Shown here: piece after piece, positions 57,901 to 63,800 of the stretch | Layout of the letters: each line of letters opens with the position of its first letter | Position numbering within the stretch: the first letter of the stretch is position 1 | Assembly: GCF_026914265.1 (NCBI RefSeq) | Contig: NC_069135.1 | Location: 26,020,167 to 26,084,166, forward strand | Source: Mya arenaria | Lineage: Eukaryota > Mollusca > Bivalvia > Myida > Myidae | Length of the DNA: 64,000 nucleotides | Direction of reading: 5' to 3' | Translations under genes and position numbers: made by a program | The notes under the pieces: model-generated | Seen by the model: only the letters and a program-made list of their open reading frames with translations | Told to the model about the DNA's origin: nothing | Database searches by the model: none

Positions 57901-60389
57901 CAAACAATAAGCTATTTAATAGTCATAGTTAGTGTTTGAAATCGGTCTCCATTTGCTATCGATAATCGAATCGAATCGGACCAAGCATTTCGATTTACTA
58001 TCGGACAATGATCGGAAGTTCATAATATAAGTAAGGAATACATTCTTTATACATAGTATCATTATGATCATTTAAATGGTTAAACCTGGAATCAGTACGT
58101 CTGATGTCATAGTCATGCTTTTGGCAACAGTAAGTAAATTTCCATAACCTTTTTCTGACTTTAATAACATAACAAAAAAATATAACAACAAAACGCATAC
58201 TTAATAATTGCAAATCAATTGCAAAATGATGCACACCGCATCAAGTAAGTTATCTCAGCATTTTATCCATGTAAAAGCATATCTATATCGGTGAACCAGC
58301 TTAACATTCAATAACATGTTTTATTGAACATTTCATTAGAATATATTAATTTCATACAACTTTCACAAAAGAGTAAATTAGTTAATTACAAACGATAACA
58401 AAACAAGTTTCAAAACCAGAATGCATCGAGCTGGGATGCCCGGTATTTGCAGGTAAGACTGGACCCACTACACCATAAAGACAGGTTATTGAATGTTTTA
58501 TTAAATATATAAACAGAACAATTTGTAATTCTGGAGTTGTTCATGTTTTTAAGCAAACATGTTAACATTCACCGCAGTTGTGTAAGAGAGTGATCACCTT
58601 TGGTAAAATGACCTCAACGAGAATTTTTCGGAAAGAAAAAAATGACATTTACTCGTCTTTTGCCACAAAACAAAAAAAATCGTAGTTACCGGAAGTAACA
58701 TTAGCGACATCGATTTTGGACAACCACTATCGATTGTCGCCTAAAAAGCGTGGTCAGCGACGATTTATCGATTGTGCTTGTCATTGTTCATAGCTATGTT
58801 GCTGTAGGGAAGGACTTAACTTATGCTTGGACTTACAATCATGACTTTGAAAAAGCATAAAAACAATACAACGTACTAAAGTAATGAAATTGAAGATAAC
58901 ATATGAGTAACAATATGTATGGCATTTTGGATATGATATTATATTGTGATTTGTGAATGTGTTTTTTTACCAAACAAGCACAGTTCTTACCTAAAAATTG
59001 TTCCAACTTTACAATTTTCATCTCCATAGCACTTACTCCAGTCCCCCCATTCCTCCCAGACTGAAGATACAATATATTACAAGGGAAAAAAATAAAATGT
59101 GCATGATACGAAACTTACCAAATACGATATTCAGACGCTCGCTGACTAAACGTTGTATATCTCTTTTATATAAGCTATCAATGTAACTCGGATCATAGGC
59201 TAAAAGAGAGGGATACTCGAATAAGATCACCTGTTACGACCTTTCTATTGAAGGTTTCTTTTGTATTAGTATTTCCACAATGCTTTTTGTTGAAATATTT
59301 GAGTTTGTGATTACAGGGAACATAAATGAATTAATAAAAGTTTATTGTTTTATAACAAATTGTCTAAGCCGACGTACAAAAAACACAAGCCGGCGTGAAA
59401 ACCACAGTCTTCGTCACCGTCGATCAAAACTGTGCGTGAGGGGCGTCCCATTTGTGACCAGGTAGCAAAGGATGTTCAAAAAGTTTTATTTTTAGAAAAA
59501 AGTTAATAACAATGAATCGCCGAAAATAATCATAAAAACATAACAAAAATAGTTGATTTTAGTGTTAGATCGTATTTTATTTTACTCTCGATCATAGAAA
59601 AACTTGGCTACTCGTGAATATATGTTTACTCTATGGCACTCGTGAAATAAAATACAATCTTACACTGAAATCAACAAATATCCTCTATATCTTACTTACA
59701 AAGTATCTTTATTCCGCTGGTATATATATAAAATTGATTGATTTTGGTGGTCTAAACTCTAGCTTATTAAAACATCTCAACTTTTTAGATCTCAACATAT
59801 TTGGGCAATAGGAAATACGCTATATATAGGAAATGCATAAGCTTCCATAGAATTCAATAGGAAAGGTGCCTACAATGATAAAATATCAATAACGATATTT
59901 TTCTAAAATAATATGACTGCGCTTTTCTTCAAACTGCTCCGATGTTGTTGTTTTTTACAAAAAGAAATGTTTATCAGATAAAGAAAAACATCTAGTACAT
60001 GTATATGAATGTAATCTTTTTTTTTATTTTGGAGTAACTATGTCATCAAATGAACAGAAAACAAGATACACCAAAAATCATTTTGTTTACTATAGAAACT
60101 GTATGCCTTTTTTCTTATCATGTTGGAGTTGATTTTCTGTATATATCTTGAAATATATTGCAATTTGAAAAGGGATTAATAAGAAAAGTTGTTCAGTGTA
60201 AAACTTCAGACAGACAATTTTACTGAAACATAAACTGGCGCATGATGCGATGATATTTGTTACGAAATTACTAACAACAAATTGTCTCTATTCAAAATCT
60301 TACCTTCGAAACATTTTTTCAAATCAAATCCAGATCCTTTGCAATTTTCTCCTCCGTTCGATGGCGTTGGATTATTGCACAGACGATAT
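21702..60389 (-). CDS. Large multi-TSP1, Ser/Thr-linker, Ly6-like secreted protein gene (5' incomplete)
   Basis: One minus-strand gene is read from twenty-two exons: 60304-60389, 58991-59060, 57580-57659, fifteen whole-module TSP1 exons from 56397-56567 to 27289-27465, two Ser/Thr exons (25241-25495, 23965-24156) and two Ly6-like exons (22945-23077, 21702-21909). All junctions are GT/AG and phases agree throughout (phase 1 between modules). The last TSP1 exon ends with A|, which pairs with CA of either linker exon to give Thr. Either linker ends G|, which pairs with GT to give Gly before ISCTVC. The product would carry at least sixteen complete TSP1 modules (W-x-x-W and six or more Cys each), a mucin-like stretch and a C-terminal three-finger domain. 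TSP1 modules bind glycans and matrix and are C-mannosylated and O-fucosylated in other animals. The signal peptide and first exons lie beyond 64000. The alternative is two adjacent genes, but no separate start is seen before the linker. Confidence 0.8.
22378..22852. mobile_element. Palindromic MITE family CAGTGTGTG, copy 3
   Basis: Lies in the intron between the two Ly6-like exons. The left end CAGTGTGTGTATACCACGTG and the right end cacgtggtatacacacact are inverted, and the inner sequence matches copies 1 and 4. The final bases of the right end have changed, so the target duplication is unclear. Confidence 0.75.
22945..23077 (-). CDS. First half of the Ly6/uPAR-like three-finger domain
   Basis: 133 bp, phase 1 to phase 2. 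Reads GISCTVCNN, PPLCFQ, ASCPEPYCINEV, ISR(R). C-x-x-C near the start, then spaced Cys, matches the N-terminal fingers of Ly6/uPAR domains and joins the next exon in the usual place. The acceptor is TTATTAAG|GT and the donor AAG|GTATGG. Confidence 0.87.
23750..23915 (-). mobile_element. tRNA-derived SINE in duplication copy A
   Basis: On the minus strand the head reads GTCCGGTTAGCGCAGTGGTT (A box), with a B box GGGTTCGATTCC about 30 bases on. A Val-CAC-like anticodon arm can be drawn. The tail reads tctccgggtactctggtttc, then ccccacaac, resembling a conserved central domain found in many animal SINEs. The acceptor stem does not close, so it is not a working tRNA gene. Confidence 0.8.
23965..24156 (-). 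CDS. Ser/Thr/Ala-rich linker exon, copy A (64 codons)
   Basis: 192 bp, phase 1-1. Reads APTTANAPITTDTATSAGPG, later SNVTGGLNDTTIVAATTK and TTTVATTTPAG. Dense in Thr and Ser with no Cys and no hydrophobic segment, so probably an O-glycosylated spacer between the TSP1 array and the Ly6-like domain. The acceptor is GGTCATAG and the donor GCAG|GTTACT is weak. It lacks about 20 codons that are present in copy B. Confidence 0.75.
25040..25195 (-). mobile_element. tRNA-derived SINE in duplication copy B
   Basis: Same element as at 23750-23915 with few differences. It reached this place by the segmental duplication rather than by a new insertion. Confidence 0.8.
25241..25495 (-). CDS. Ser/Thr/Ala-rich linker exon, copy B (85 codons)
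   Basis: 255 bp, phase 1-1. Shares both ends with copy A and adds a middle stretch, PTSSLPSPSSGTDSAASTVA. The reading frame is open throughout, as in copy A, and the flanking splice sites are the same type (GATCATAG acceptor, weak GTTACT donor). Both exons can be included, skipped or exchanged without changing frame. Confidence 0.75.
26191..27288 (-). other. Intron between last TSP1 exon and linker exons
   Basis: Contains an 89-bp-period two-copy repeat (26501-26572 and 26590-26660). A perfect 26-bp palindrome AGTTATCTTTCATATG... sits at 26717-26742, flanked by CGTGACAAA (26689) and TTTGTCACG (26752). An open frame at 26869-27114 (+) shows no family motif. Confidence 0.65.
27289..27465 (-). 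CDS. TSP1 exon (most C-terminal module)
   Basis: 177 bp, phase 1-1. Starts DGNWALWYPWSACQGDC and continues RSRFRNCDNPRQACGGNHC. Seven Cys instead of six, and CQGDC in place of C-x-x-S/T-C, so no O-fucose site. The donor ACAA|GTAAGA leads to the linker exon. Confidence 0.88.
27807..27977 (-). CDS. TSP1 exon
   Basis: 171 bp, phase 1-1. Starts NGIWSDWAAWGACDVTCG, then TRSRSCDNPQPDFGGEDC, ending CPDKCCPG. W-x-x-W-x-x-W and CDVTC (O-fucose consensus) are both present. An extra Cys lies near the end. Confidence 0.9.
28203..28373 (-). CDS. TSP1 exon
   Basis: 171 bp, phase 1-1. Starts DGGMSDWNEWSTCSHSCG, then RSRTCTNPTPLYGGANC, ending LVNCP. The first Trp of the ladder is replaced by Met; CSHSC keeps the O-fucose consensus. 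Confidence 0.9.
28823..28993 (-). CDS. TSP1 exon with an unusual donor
   Basis: 171 bp, phase 1-1. Starts DGAWNSWMEWGECSTTCE, then RSRTCDQPAPEYGGKPC, ending FEKECPG. The donor is CAG|GTTCGT, weaker than the GTA type used by nearly all other TSP1 exons, so this module may be skipped in some transcripts. Confidence 0.88.
29240..29410 (-). CDS. TSP1 exon
   Basis: 171 bp, phase 1-1. Starts NGGWSEWSGYTPCDTKCG, then FRGCDNPPPQNNGIYC, ending KPCPG. The third Trp is Tyr, and CDTKC lacks the O-fucose acceptor. Confidence 0.9.
29411..30641 (-). other. Intron, nothing recognised
   Basis: AT-rich. The open frame at 29712-29921 (+) shows no family motif and no exon features. Confidence 0.5.
30642..30765 (-). 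pseudogene. Decayed duplicate of a TSP1 exon
   Basis: Aligns with the 3' two thirds of the neighbouring exon 30814-30987. Shared blocks are taccatcgcrgttat.ccg at the donor end, gtc(g/a)gcaccgttgta in the middle and gcrgttgcgrgattt.gta further on. On the minus strand it still reads YKSRNCICYNGADFVGSDS and NRDG, but the Trp-rich start and two Cys are gone. It looks like a tandem exon copy that has drifted. Confidence 0.7.
30814..30987 (-). CDS. TSP1 exon
   Basis: 174 bp, phase 1-1. Starts DGQWSGWGVWSECSVTC, then KSRNRTCDNPPAQYNGADC, ending RDNCDG. Full Trp ladder and CSVTC. This exon is the parent of the relic at 30642-30765. Confidence 0.9.
31361..31765. mobile_element. Inverted-terminal element, about 405 bp, GC-rich
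   Basis: The left end aaagggtctgtcaaacc and the right end ggttgacaggccctt are inverted with small differences. The interior is unusually GC-rich with repeated acatcg motifs (catcgtcaagacatcgtcag at about 31486). An open frame at 31386-31748 is a by-product of this composition. It lies in the intron between 30814 and 33047. Confidence 0.55.
31766..32876 (-). other. Intron with a tRNA-like sequence
   Basis: AT-rich and without exons. The only recognisable item is the tRNA-like block at 32487-32562, listed separately. Confidence 0.5.
32487..32562 (+). mobile_element. tRNA-like sequence, SINE head or decayed tRNA
   Basis: Begins gccggaatagcttaatagat with an A-box-like tagcttaatagattgagc. A B box gattcgaatccc follows at 32547. 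The middle and the acceptor stem do not fold properly, so a working tRNA is unlikely. Confidence 0.5.
32877..33047 (-). CDS. TSP1 exon
   Basis: 171 bp, phase 1-1. Starts NGVWGEWGHWAECDVTC, then RNRSCDNPLPAFGGQEC, ending DPCPS. Full Trp ladder and CDVTC. Confidence 0.9.
33131..33652. repeat. 23-bp minisatellite in an intron
   Basis: About 22 copies of a unit like actggtgtttcagacaaggc plus aaa. Variants alternate between cagacaaggc and caggcaaggt, suggesting a 46-bp higher-order unit in the middle of the array. Confidence 0.9.
33653..34022 (-). other. Intron, nothing recognised
   Basis: AT-rich tail of the intron that holds the 23-bp array. Confidence 0.4.
34023..34193 (-). CDS. TSP1 exon
   Basis: 171 bp, phase 1-1. 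Starts DGNWAEWERWGACDKPC, then TRNRTCSNPEPAHGGQNC, ending TQHCPG. Full Trp ladder; CDKPC lacks an O-fucose acceptor. Confidence 0.9.
34194..34854 (-). other. Intron, nothing recognised
   Basis: AT-rich sequence before the 25-bp array; no features seen. Confidence 0.4.
34855..38631. repeat. 25-bp minisatellite, about 3.8 kb
   Basis: About 150 copies of a 25-bp unit (aagataacactagacacaac plus actgc). The first 600 bases are organised as dimers of about 50 bp with alternating gataacattagacactacgc and gattacacaagacaccacac halves. The rest is mainly monomeric. Three units make 75 bp, so the minus strand shows long 25-residue repeat frames (LCYLAALCLVLSCSVV). These are not genes. Confidence 0.95.
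38852..39022 (-). CDS. TSP1 exon
   Basis: 171 bp, phase 1-1. Starts QGGWTNWFSWMGCSVTCG, then LRLCENPKPENGGRYC, ending DQFCTG. Good Trp ladder and CSVTCG. A nearby second AG (cacag) could give a start six bases later, but the CATTCAG acceptor keeps the usual exon length and phase. Confidence 0.88.
40394..40688. mobile_element. Palindromic MITE with TTAA target, copy 2
   Basis: Left TTAAAGCTGCACTCTCACAG and right ctgtgagagtgcagctttcaa are inverted. Internal ctgtcagcagtct matches copy 1 at 6553-6920. The right TTAA has drifted to TCAA. It lies inside the 6.3-kb inverted-repeat element, so it inserted after that element. Confidence 0.75.
42010..43865. repeat. 84-bp tandem array
   Basis: About 22 copies of a unit containing taccacatgttggcaccat, aaagccatttagagccaaac, aaacacataaataactctag and ttcagactgtctcagtg. 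Some units lack three bases (gactactcagtg). Units decay at both edges, and looser relatives (gtgccaaacaaa, agtgcc) extend back to about 41500. Confidence 0.9.
45825..45998 (-). CDS. TSP1 exon
   Basis: 174 bp, phase 1-1. Starts DGGWGTWESWSACDC and continues KNRKRTCDSPSPVGAGKQC, ending LAQCPS. The CDCNDD start replaces C-x-x-T-C-G, as in the exon at 56397-56567, marking a sub-type without the O-fucose site. Confidence 0.88.
46121..46300. repeat. Two-copy 88-bp tandem duplication in an intron
   Basis: taactatagtttattgttyc is seen at about 46131 and 46219, and gttatttaccaac in both copies. Moderately diverged. Confidence 0.7.
46863..47349. mobile_element. Palindromic MITE family CAGTGTGTG, copy 4 (intact ends)
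   Basis: Left CAGTGTGTGTTTACCACGTG and right cacgtggtataaacacattg, flanked by ATATT at 46858-46862 and 47350-47354: a perfect 5-bp target duplication. The interior matches the other copies (acttygacaaacc, aacaggtttgtcgaagtgtt). Confidence 0.8.
47620..47793 (-). CDS. TSP1 exon
   Basis: 174 bp, phase 1-1. Starts DGHWSMWGNWTECSVTCG, then RSRYRTCSDPEPDFGGENC, ending NVACPG. A textbook module with full Trp ladder and CSVTCG. Confidence 0.92.
47870..49695. repeat. 47-bp minisatellite with higher-order repeats
   Basis: About 39 copies of a 47-bp unit (aattgtaccacgcgactatg, aaactcgtcgatgtgcggat, attcgat). The edges are more diverged than the middle. A block of several units containing taccaggcaactatgaaatt and cgtcaatgtgcgg recurs near 48760, 48900 and 49130, so whole blocks have been copied. 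Confidence 0.93.
49817..50005 (-). CDS. TSP1 exon (longest module)
   Basis: 189 bp, phase 1-1. Starts DGGYSVWNEWGHCTVSCD, followed by a Gly-rich loop GGSGGGYQ, then RNRRCDNPMPSAGGLDC, ending VDPCPG. The first Trp is Tyr. The Gly-rich insertion accounts for the extra length. Confidence 0.9.
50068..50169. repeat. Three perfect 34-bp tandem copies
   Basis: gcttattaaaggtatcggaa and the next 14 bases are repeated three times without a mismatch, so the array is recent. Confidence 0.92.
50170..51690 (-). other. Intron, nothing recognised except a G run
   Basis: AT-rich with a 19-base G run at 50783-50801. No exon, RNA or repeat end recognised. Confidence 0.45.
51690..52466 (+). mobile_element. LINE retrotransposon, 5'-truncated 3' end
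   Basis: Frames on the plus strand give the tail of a LINE ORF2. First comes FKSIVKNRLYDQFLQNW, then SSSKCLLYTMFKQN and CFEDYLDL. After a stretch in another frame, KNVIGDEFHYLLECNHFSYV matches the C-x-x-C...GDE-HYL--C motif downstream of reverse transcriptase in several LINE clades. The reading frame is broken in a few places. A T-rich 3' UTR ends aataaaacttgaacttgg. The reverse transcriptase core is absent, as usual for a 5'-truncated copy. Clade not assigned. Confidence 0.7.
52660..53440 (+). mobile_element. Helentron-like element with five about 140-bp tandem repeats
   Basis: Units start agtaacagtg(a)cctt at about 52698, 52838, 52983, 53099 and 53243. Each has gaccctagggaccccaaacg, caatcccatgaaag, ataaactcttcctttatacc, aagtttggtcaagatatgtc and agttattcagtttcaac. 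The block ends in ccgcccggccacccgcccga and a hairpin (taaccaggttt near 53416, aaacctagtta near 53435). Tandem core plus 3' hairpin fits non-autonomous Helentrons of bivalves. Confidence 0.55.
53441..54751 (-). other. Intron, nothing recognised
   Basis: AT-rich; short chance frames only. Confidence 0.45.
54752..54928 (-). CDS. TSP1 exon
   Basis: 177 bp, phase 1-1. Starts DGGWSNWTEWTQCSVTCE, then QSRNRTCDNPIPMFGGAKC, ending SPDKCA. Full Trp ladder, CSVTC present. Donor GCAA|GTAGGA. Confidence 0.91.
54929..55923 (-). other. Intron with a diverged short tandem repeat
   Basis: From about 54950 to 55310, motifs acaacgccaga, aactgta(a)atttaa and cattata recur every 45-60 bases: an old, decayed minisatellite. 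Nothing else recognised. Confidence 0.5.
55924..56094 (-). CDS. TSP1 exon
   Basis: 171 bp, phase 1-1. Starts NGSWSAWVVPSECSATCG, then TQSRTCTNPAPKNGGEDC, ending YVLCPG. The third Trp is missing (VVPS); CSATCG keeps the O-fucose consensus. Confidence 0.9.
56397..56567 (-). CDS. TSP1 exon
   Basis: 171 bp, phase 1-1. Starts EGRWSDWQSWGVCNC and continues RYRQRACDKPAPQNNGTDC, ending YDNCPG. Same CNC sub-type as the exon at 45825-45998. Confidence 0.9.
56568..57579 (-). other. Intron with a possible exon relic
   Basis: At 56862-56909 on the minus strand, an AAAAGCAG acceptor-like site precedes atggtggaaaggttggcaat, resembling the Trp-rich start of a TSP1 exon. The rest of a module is absent. Otherwise AT-rich and empty. 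Confidence 0.3.
57580..57659 (-). CDS. Second half of a split TSP1 module
   Basis: 80 bp, phase 2 to phase 1. Reads LRNCYVNGTCHGKEYERGVC, then FNDTCDS. It completes the module begun at 58991-59060. Shorter than the usual second half and without the D-N-P-x-P loop, so a diverged module. Confidence 0.8.
57660..58990 (-). other. Intron inside the split TSP1 module
   Basis: AT-rich. Has clusters of ATCGATAATCG-like motifs near 57955 and 58720 that may be element ends. A weak minus-strand tRNA-like start (tggtgtagtgggtccagtc, about 58475) may be an old SINE. No exon seen. Confidence 0.4.
58991..59060 (-). CDS. First half of a split TSP1 module
   Basis: 70 bp, phase 1 to phase 2. Reads WEEWGDWSKCYGDENC, then KVGTIFR. 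The Trp ladder is clear. The CYGDENC segment replaces C-S-V-T-C-G. Donor TTAG|GTAAGA and acceptor ATCTTCAG. Confidence 0.82.
59061..60303 (-). other. Intron between the two most upstream modules
   Basis: Holds the palindromic element at 59550-59678. Otherwise AT-rich without exons. Confidence 0.45.
59550..59678. mobile_element. Short palindromic MITE
   Basis: The left arm agttgattttagtgttagat (from 59551), cgtattttattttac and the right arm gtgaaataaaatacaatctt, acactgaaatcaac are inverted with a few mismatches. The interior is about 50 bases. No coding capacity. Confidence 0.6.
60304..60389 (-). CDS. Second half of a TSP1 module (first half off-window)
   Basis: 86 bp, phase 2 to phase 1. 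Reads YRLCNNPTPSNGGENCKGSG, then FDLKKCFEG, a standard TSP1 second half. Its first half is not found between 60390 and 60890 and must lie beyond the 60-bp array, right of the window. The intron position is the same as in the 58991/57659 pair. Confidence 0.85.
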
Positions 60390-60892
60390 CTAACAAAAGA
60401 AGGACACAAAGTAAGCAATACAATGAAATTTCGCTTTCGTCTTTAGATGTCTCTATACACATATGCGTAGTGAACACATGACGCCGTTTAATCTCTTTGT
60501 GTATATAATGTGTACATTTTCAGAAATCCATATACAATGATCATTTTCAGGATAAAATTTTCCTTCATACCGAAAATGCATGTCGGTTGATGTCCATCTA
60601 AACTGTAGCGCGCATGTTCAGAACAATAACATGCATTTTTTATCTTAATATATAAATTATGGATTATAGAGCGTAAGACAAATGGGTAAGATTAACAATT
60701 TCCGTTGTCAAATTTACCAATCAATCTATTTTTTTCGTAATTGATAGTATTCCGCCTAAGGAATATCGTTTCGAAATTGCAATCGTACGATGATGCCAAT
60801 GTATTCGCTCTGGGCGTCCTGCCTTAGCGAGAATGTGTATAAACTGATGGAGTGAATACGATGTGTACGTTCTTAAATAAAGAGAACGTGAA
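60390..60892 (-). other. Intron, nothing recognised before the 60-bp array
   Basis: No TSP1 first half, RNA or repeat ends seen. Confidence 0.45.
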
Positions 60893-63800
60893 GATACACT
60901 GTTGACGTTCTTATTACAAAGTGAGGTTGTGTATATAACGACGGTACTAATGTGTCCACTGTTGACGTTCTTATTACAAAGTGAGGTTGTGTATATAACG
61001 ACGGTGCCGATGAGTCCACTGTTTACGTCCTTATTACAAAGTGAGGTTGTGTATATAACGACGGTGCCGATGAGTCCACTGTTTACGTCCTCATTACAAC
61101 GTATGGTTGTGTATATAACGATGGTGCCAATGTGTCCACTGTTTACGTCCTTATAACAACGTGAGGTTGTGTATATAACGATGGTGCCGATGAGTCCACT
61201 GTTGACGTTCTTATTACAAAGTGAGGTTGTGTATATAACGACGGTACCAATGTGTCCACTGTTGACGTTCTTATAACAACGTGAGGTTGTGTATATAACG
61301 ACGGTGCCAATGTGTCCACTGTTGACGTTCTTATTACAACGTGAGGTTGTGTATATAACGACGGTACCAATGTGTCCACTGTTGACGTTCTTATTACAAC
61401 GTGAGGTTGTGTATATAACGACGGTACCAATGTGTCCACTGTTTACGTCTTTATTACAACGTTAGGTTGTGTATATAACGATGGTGCCGATGAGTCCACT
61501 GTTGACGTTCTTATTACAACGTGAGGTTGTGTATATAACGACGGTACCAATGTGTCCACTGTTGACGTTCTTATTACAACGTGAGGTTGTGTATATAACG
61601 ACGGTACCAATGTGTCCACTGTTTACGTCTTTATTACAACGTTAGGTTGTGTATATAACGACGGTGCCAATGTGTCCACTGTTGACGTTCTTATTACAAC
61701 GTGAGGTTGTGTATATAACGACGGTACCAATGTGTCCACTGTTTACGTCTTTATTACAACGTTAGGTTGTGTATATAACGATGGTGCCGATGAGTCCACT
61801 GTTGACGTTCTTATTACAAAGTGAGGTTGTGTATATAACGACGGTACCAATGTGTCCACTGTTGACGTTCTTATTACAACGTGAGGTTGTGTATATAACG
61901 ACGGTGCCAATGTGTCCACTGTTGACGTTCTTATTACAACGTGAGGTTGTGTATATAACGACGGTGCCGATGAGTCCACTGTTTACGTCTTTATTACAAC
62001 GTGAGGTTGTGTATATAACGACGGTACCAATGTGTCCACTGTTGACGTTCTTATTACAAAGTGAGGTTGTGTATATAACGACGGTACCAATGTGTCCACT
62101 GTTGACGTTCTTATTACAAAGTGAGGTTGTGAATATAACGACGGTACCAATGTGTCCACTGTTGACGTTCTTATTACAAAGTGAGGTTGTGTATATAACG
62201 ATGGTGCCGATGAGTCCACTGTTGACGTTCTTATTACAAAGTGAGGTTGTGTAGATAACGACGGTGCCAATGTGTCCACTGTTTACGTCCTTATTACAAC
62301 GTGAGGTTGTGTATATAACGATGGTGCCGATGAGTCCACTGTTTACGTCCTTATTACAACGTGAGGTTGTGTATATAACGACGGTGCCAATGTGTCCACT
62401 GTTTACGTCCTTATTACAACGTGAGGTTGTGTATATAACGACAGTGCCAATGTGTCCACTGTTTACGTCCTCATTACAACGTGAGGTTGTGTATATAACG
62501 ATGGTGCCGATGAGTCCACTGTTGACGTTCTTATTACAAAGTGAGGTTGTGTATATAACGACGGTACCAATGTGTCCACTGTTTACGTCCTTATTACAAC
62601 GTGAGGTTGTGAATATAACGACGGTGCCTATGTGCCCACTGCTTACGTCCTTATTACAACGTGAGGTTGTGTATATAACGACGGTGCCTATGTGTCCACT
62701 GTTGACGTTCTTATTACAACGTGAGGTTGTGAATATAACGACGGTGCCTATGTGCCCACTGCTTACGTCCTTATTACAACGTGAGGTTGTGTATATAACG
62801 ATGGTGCCGATGAGTCCACTGTTGACGTTCTTATAACAACGTGAGGTTGTGTATATAACGACGGTACCAATGTGTCCACTGTTGACGTTCTTATTACAAC
62901 GTGAGGTTGTGTATATAACGACGGTGCCTATGTGTCCACTGATTACGTCCTCATTACAAAGTGAGGTTGTGTATATAACGACGGTACCAATGTGTCCACT
63001 GTTGACGTTCTTATTACAAATTGAGGTTGTGTATATAACGACGGTGCCGATGTGTCCACTGTTTACGTCCTTATTACAACGTGAGGTTGTGTATATAACG
63101 ACGGTACCAATGAGTCCACTGTTTACGTCCTTATTACAACGTGAGGTTGTGTATATAACGACGGTGCCTATGAGTCCACTGTTTACGTTCTTATTACAAC
63201 GTGAGGTTGTGTATATAACGACGGTACCAATGTGTCCACTGTTGACGTTCTTATTACAAAGTGAGCTTGTGTATATAACGACGGTACCTATGAGTCCACT
63301 GTTTACGTCCTTATTACAAAGTGAGGTTGTGTATATAACGACGGTGCCAATGTGTCCACTGTTTACGTCCTTATTACAAAGTGAGCTTGTGTATATAACG
63401 ACAGTGCCAATGTGTCCACTGCTTACGTCCTTATTACAAAGTGAGGTTGTGTATATAACGACGGTACCAATGTGTCCACTGTTTACGTCCTTATAACAAC
63501 GTGAGGTTGTGTATATAACGACGGTGCCGATGAGTCCACTGTTTACGTCCTCATTACAAAGTGAGCTTGTGTATATAACGACGGTACCAATGTGTCCACT
63601 GTTTACGTCCTCATTACAACGTGAGGTTGTGTATATAACGATGGTGCCGATGAGTCCACTGTTTACGTCCTTATTACAAAGTGAGGTTGTGTATATAACG
63701 ACGGTACCAATGTGTCCACTGTTTACGTCCTTATTACAACGTGAGGTTGTGTATATAACGACGGTGCCGATGAGTCCACTGTTTACGTCCTTATTACAAC

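Noticed and set aside
57928-58790. A second hAT-like element bounded by ATCGATAATCG clusters
   Set aside because: The two clusters are similar in composition, but the ends do not align as inverted repeats and no target duplication is visible.
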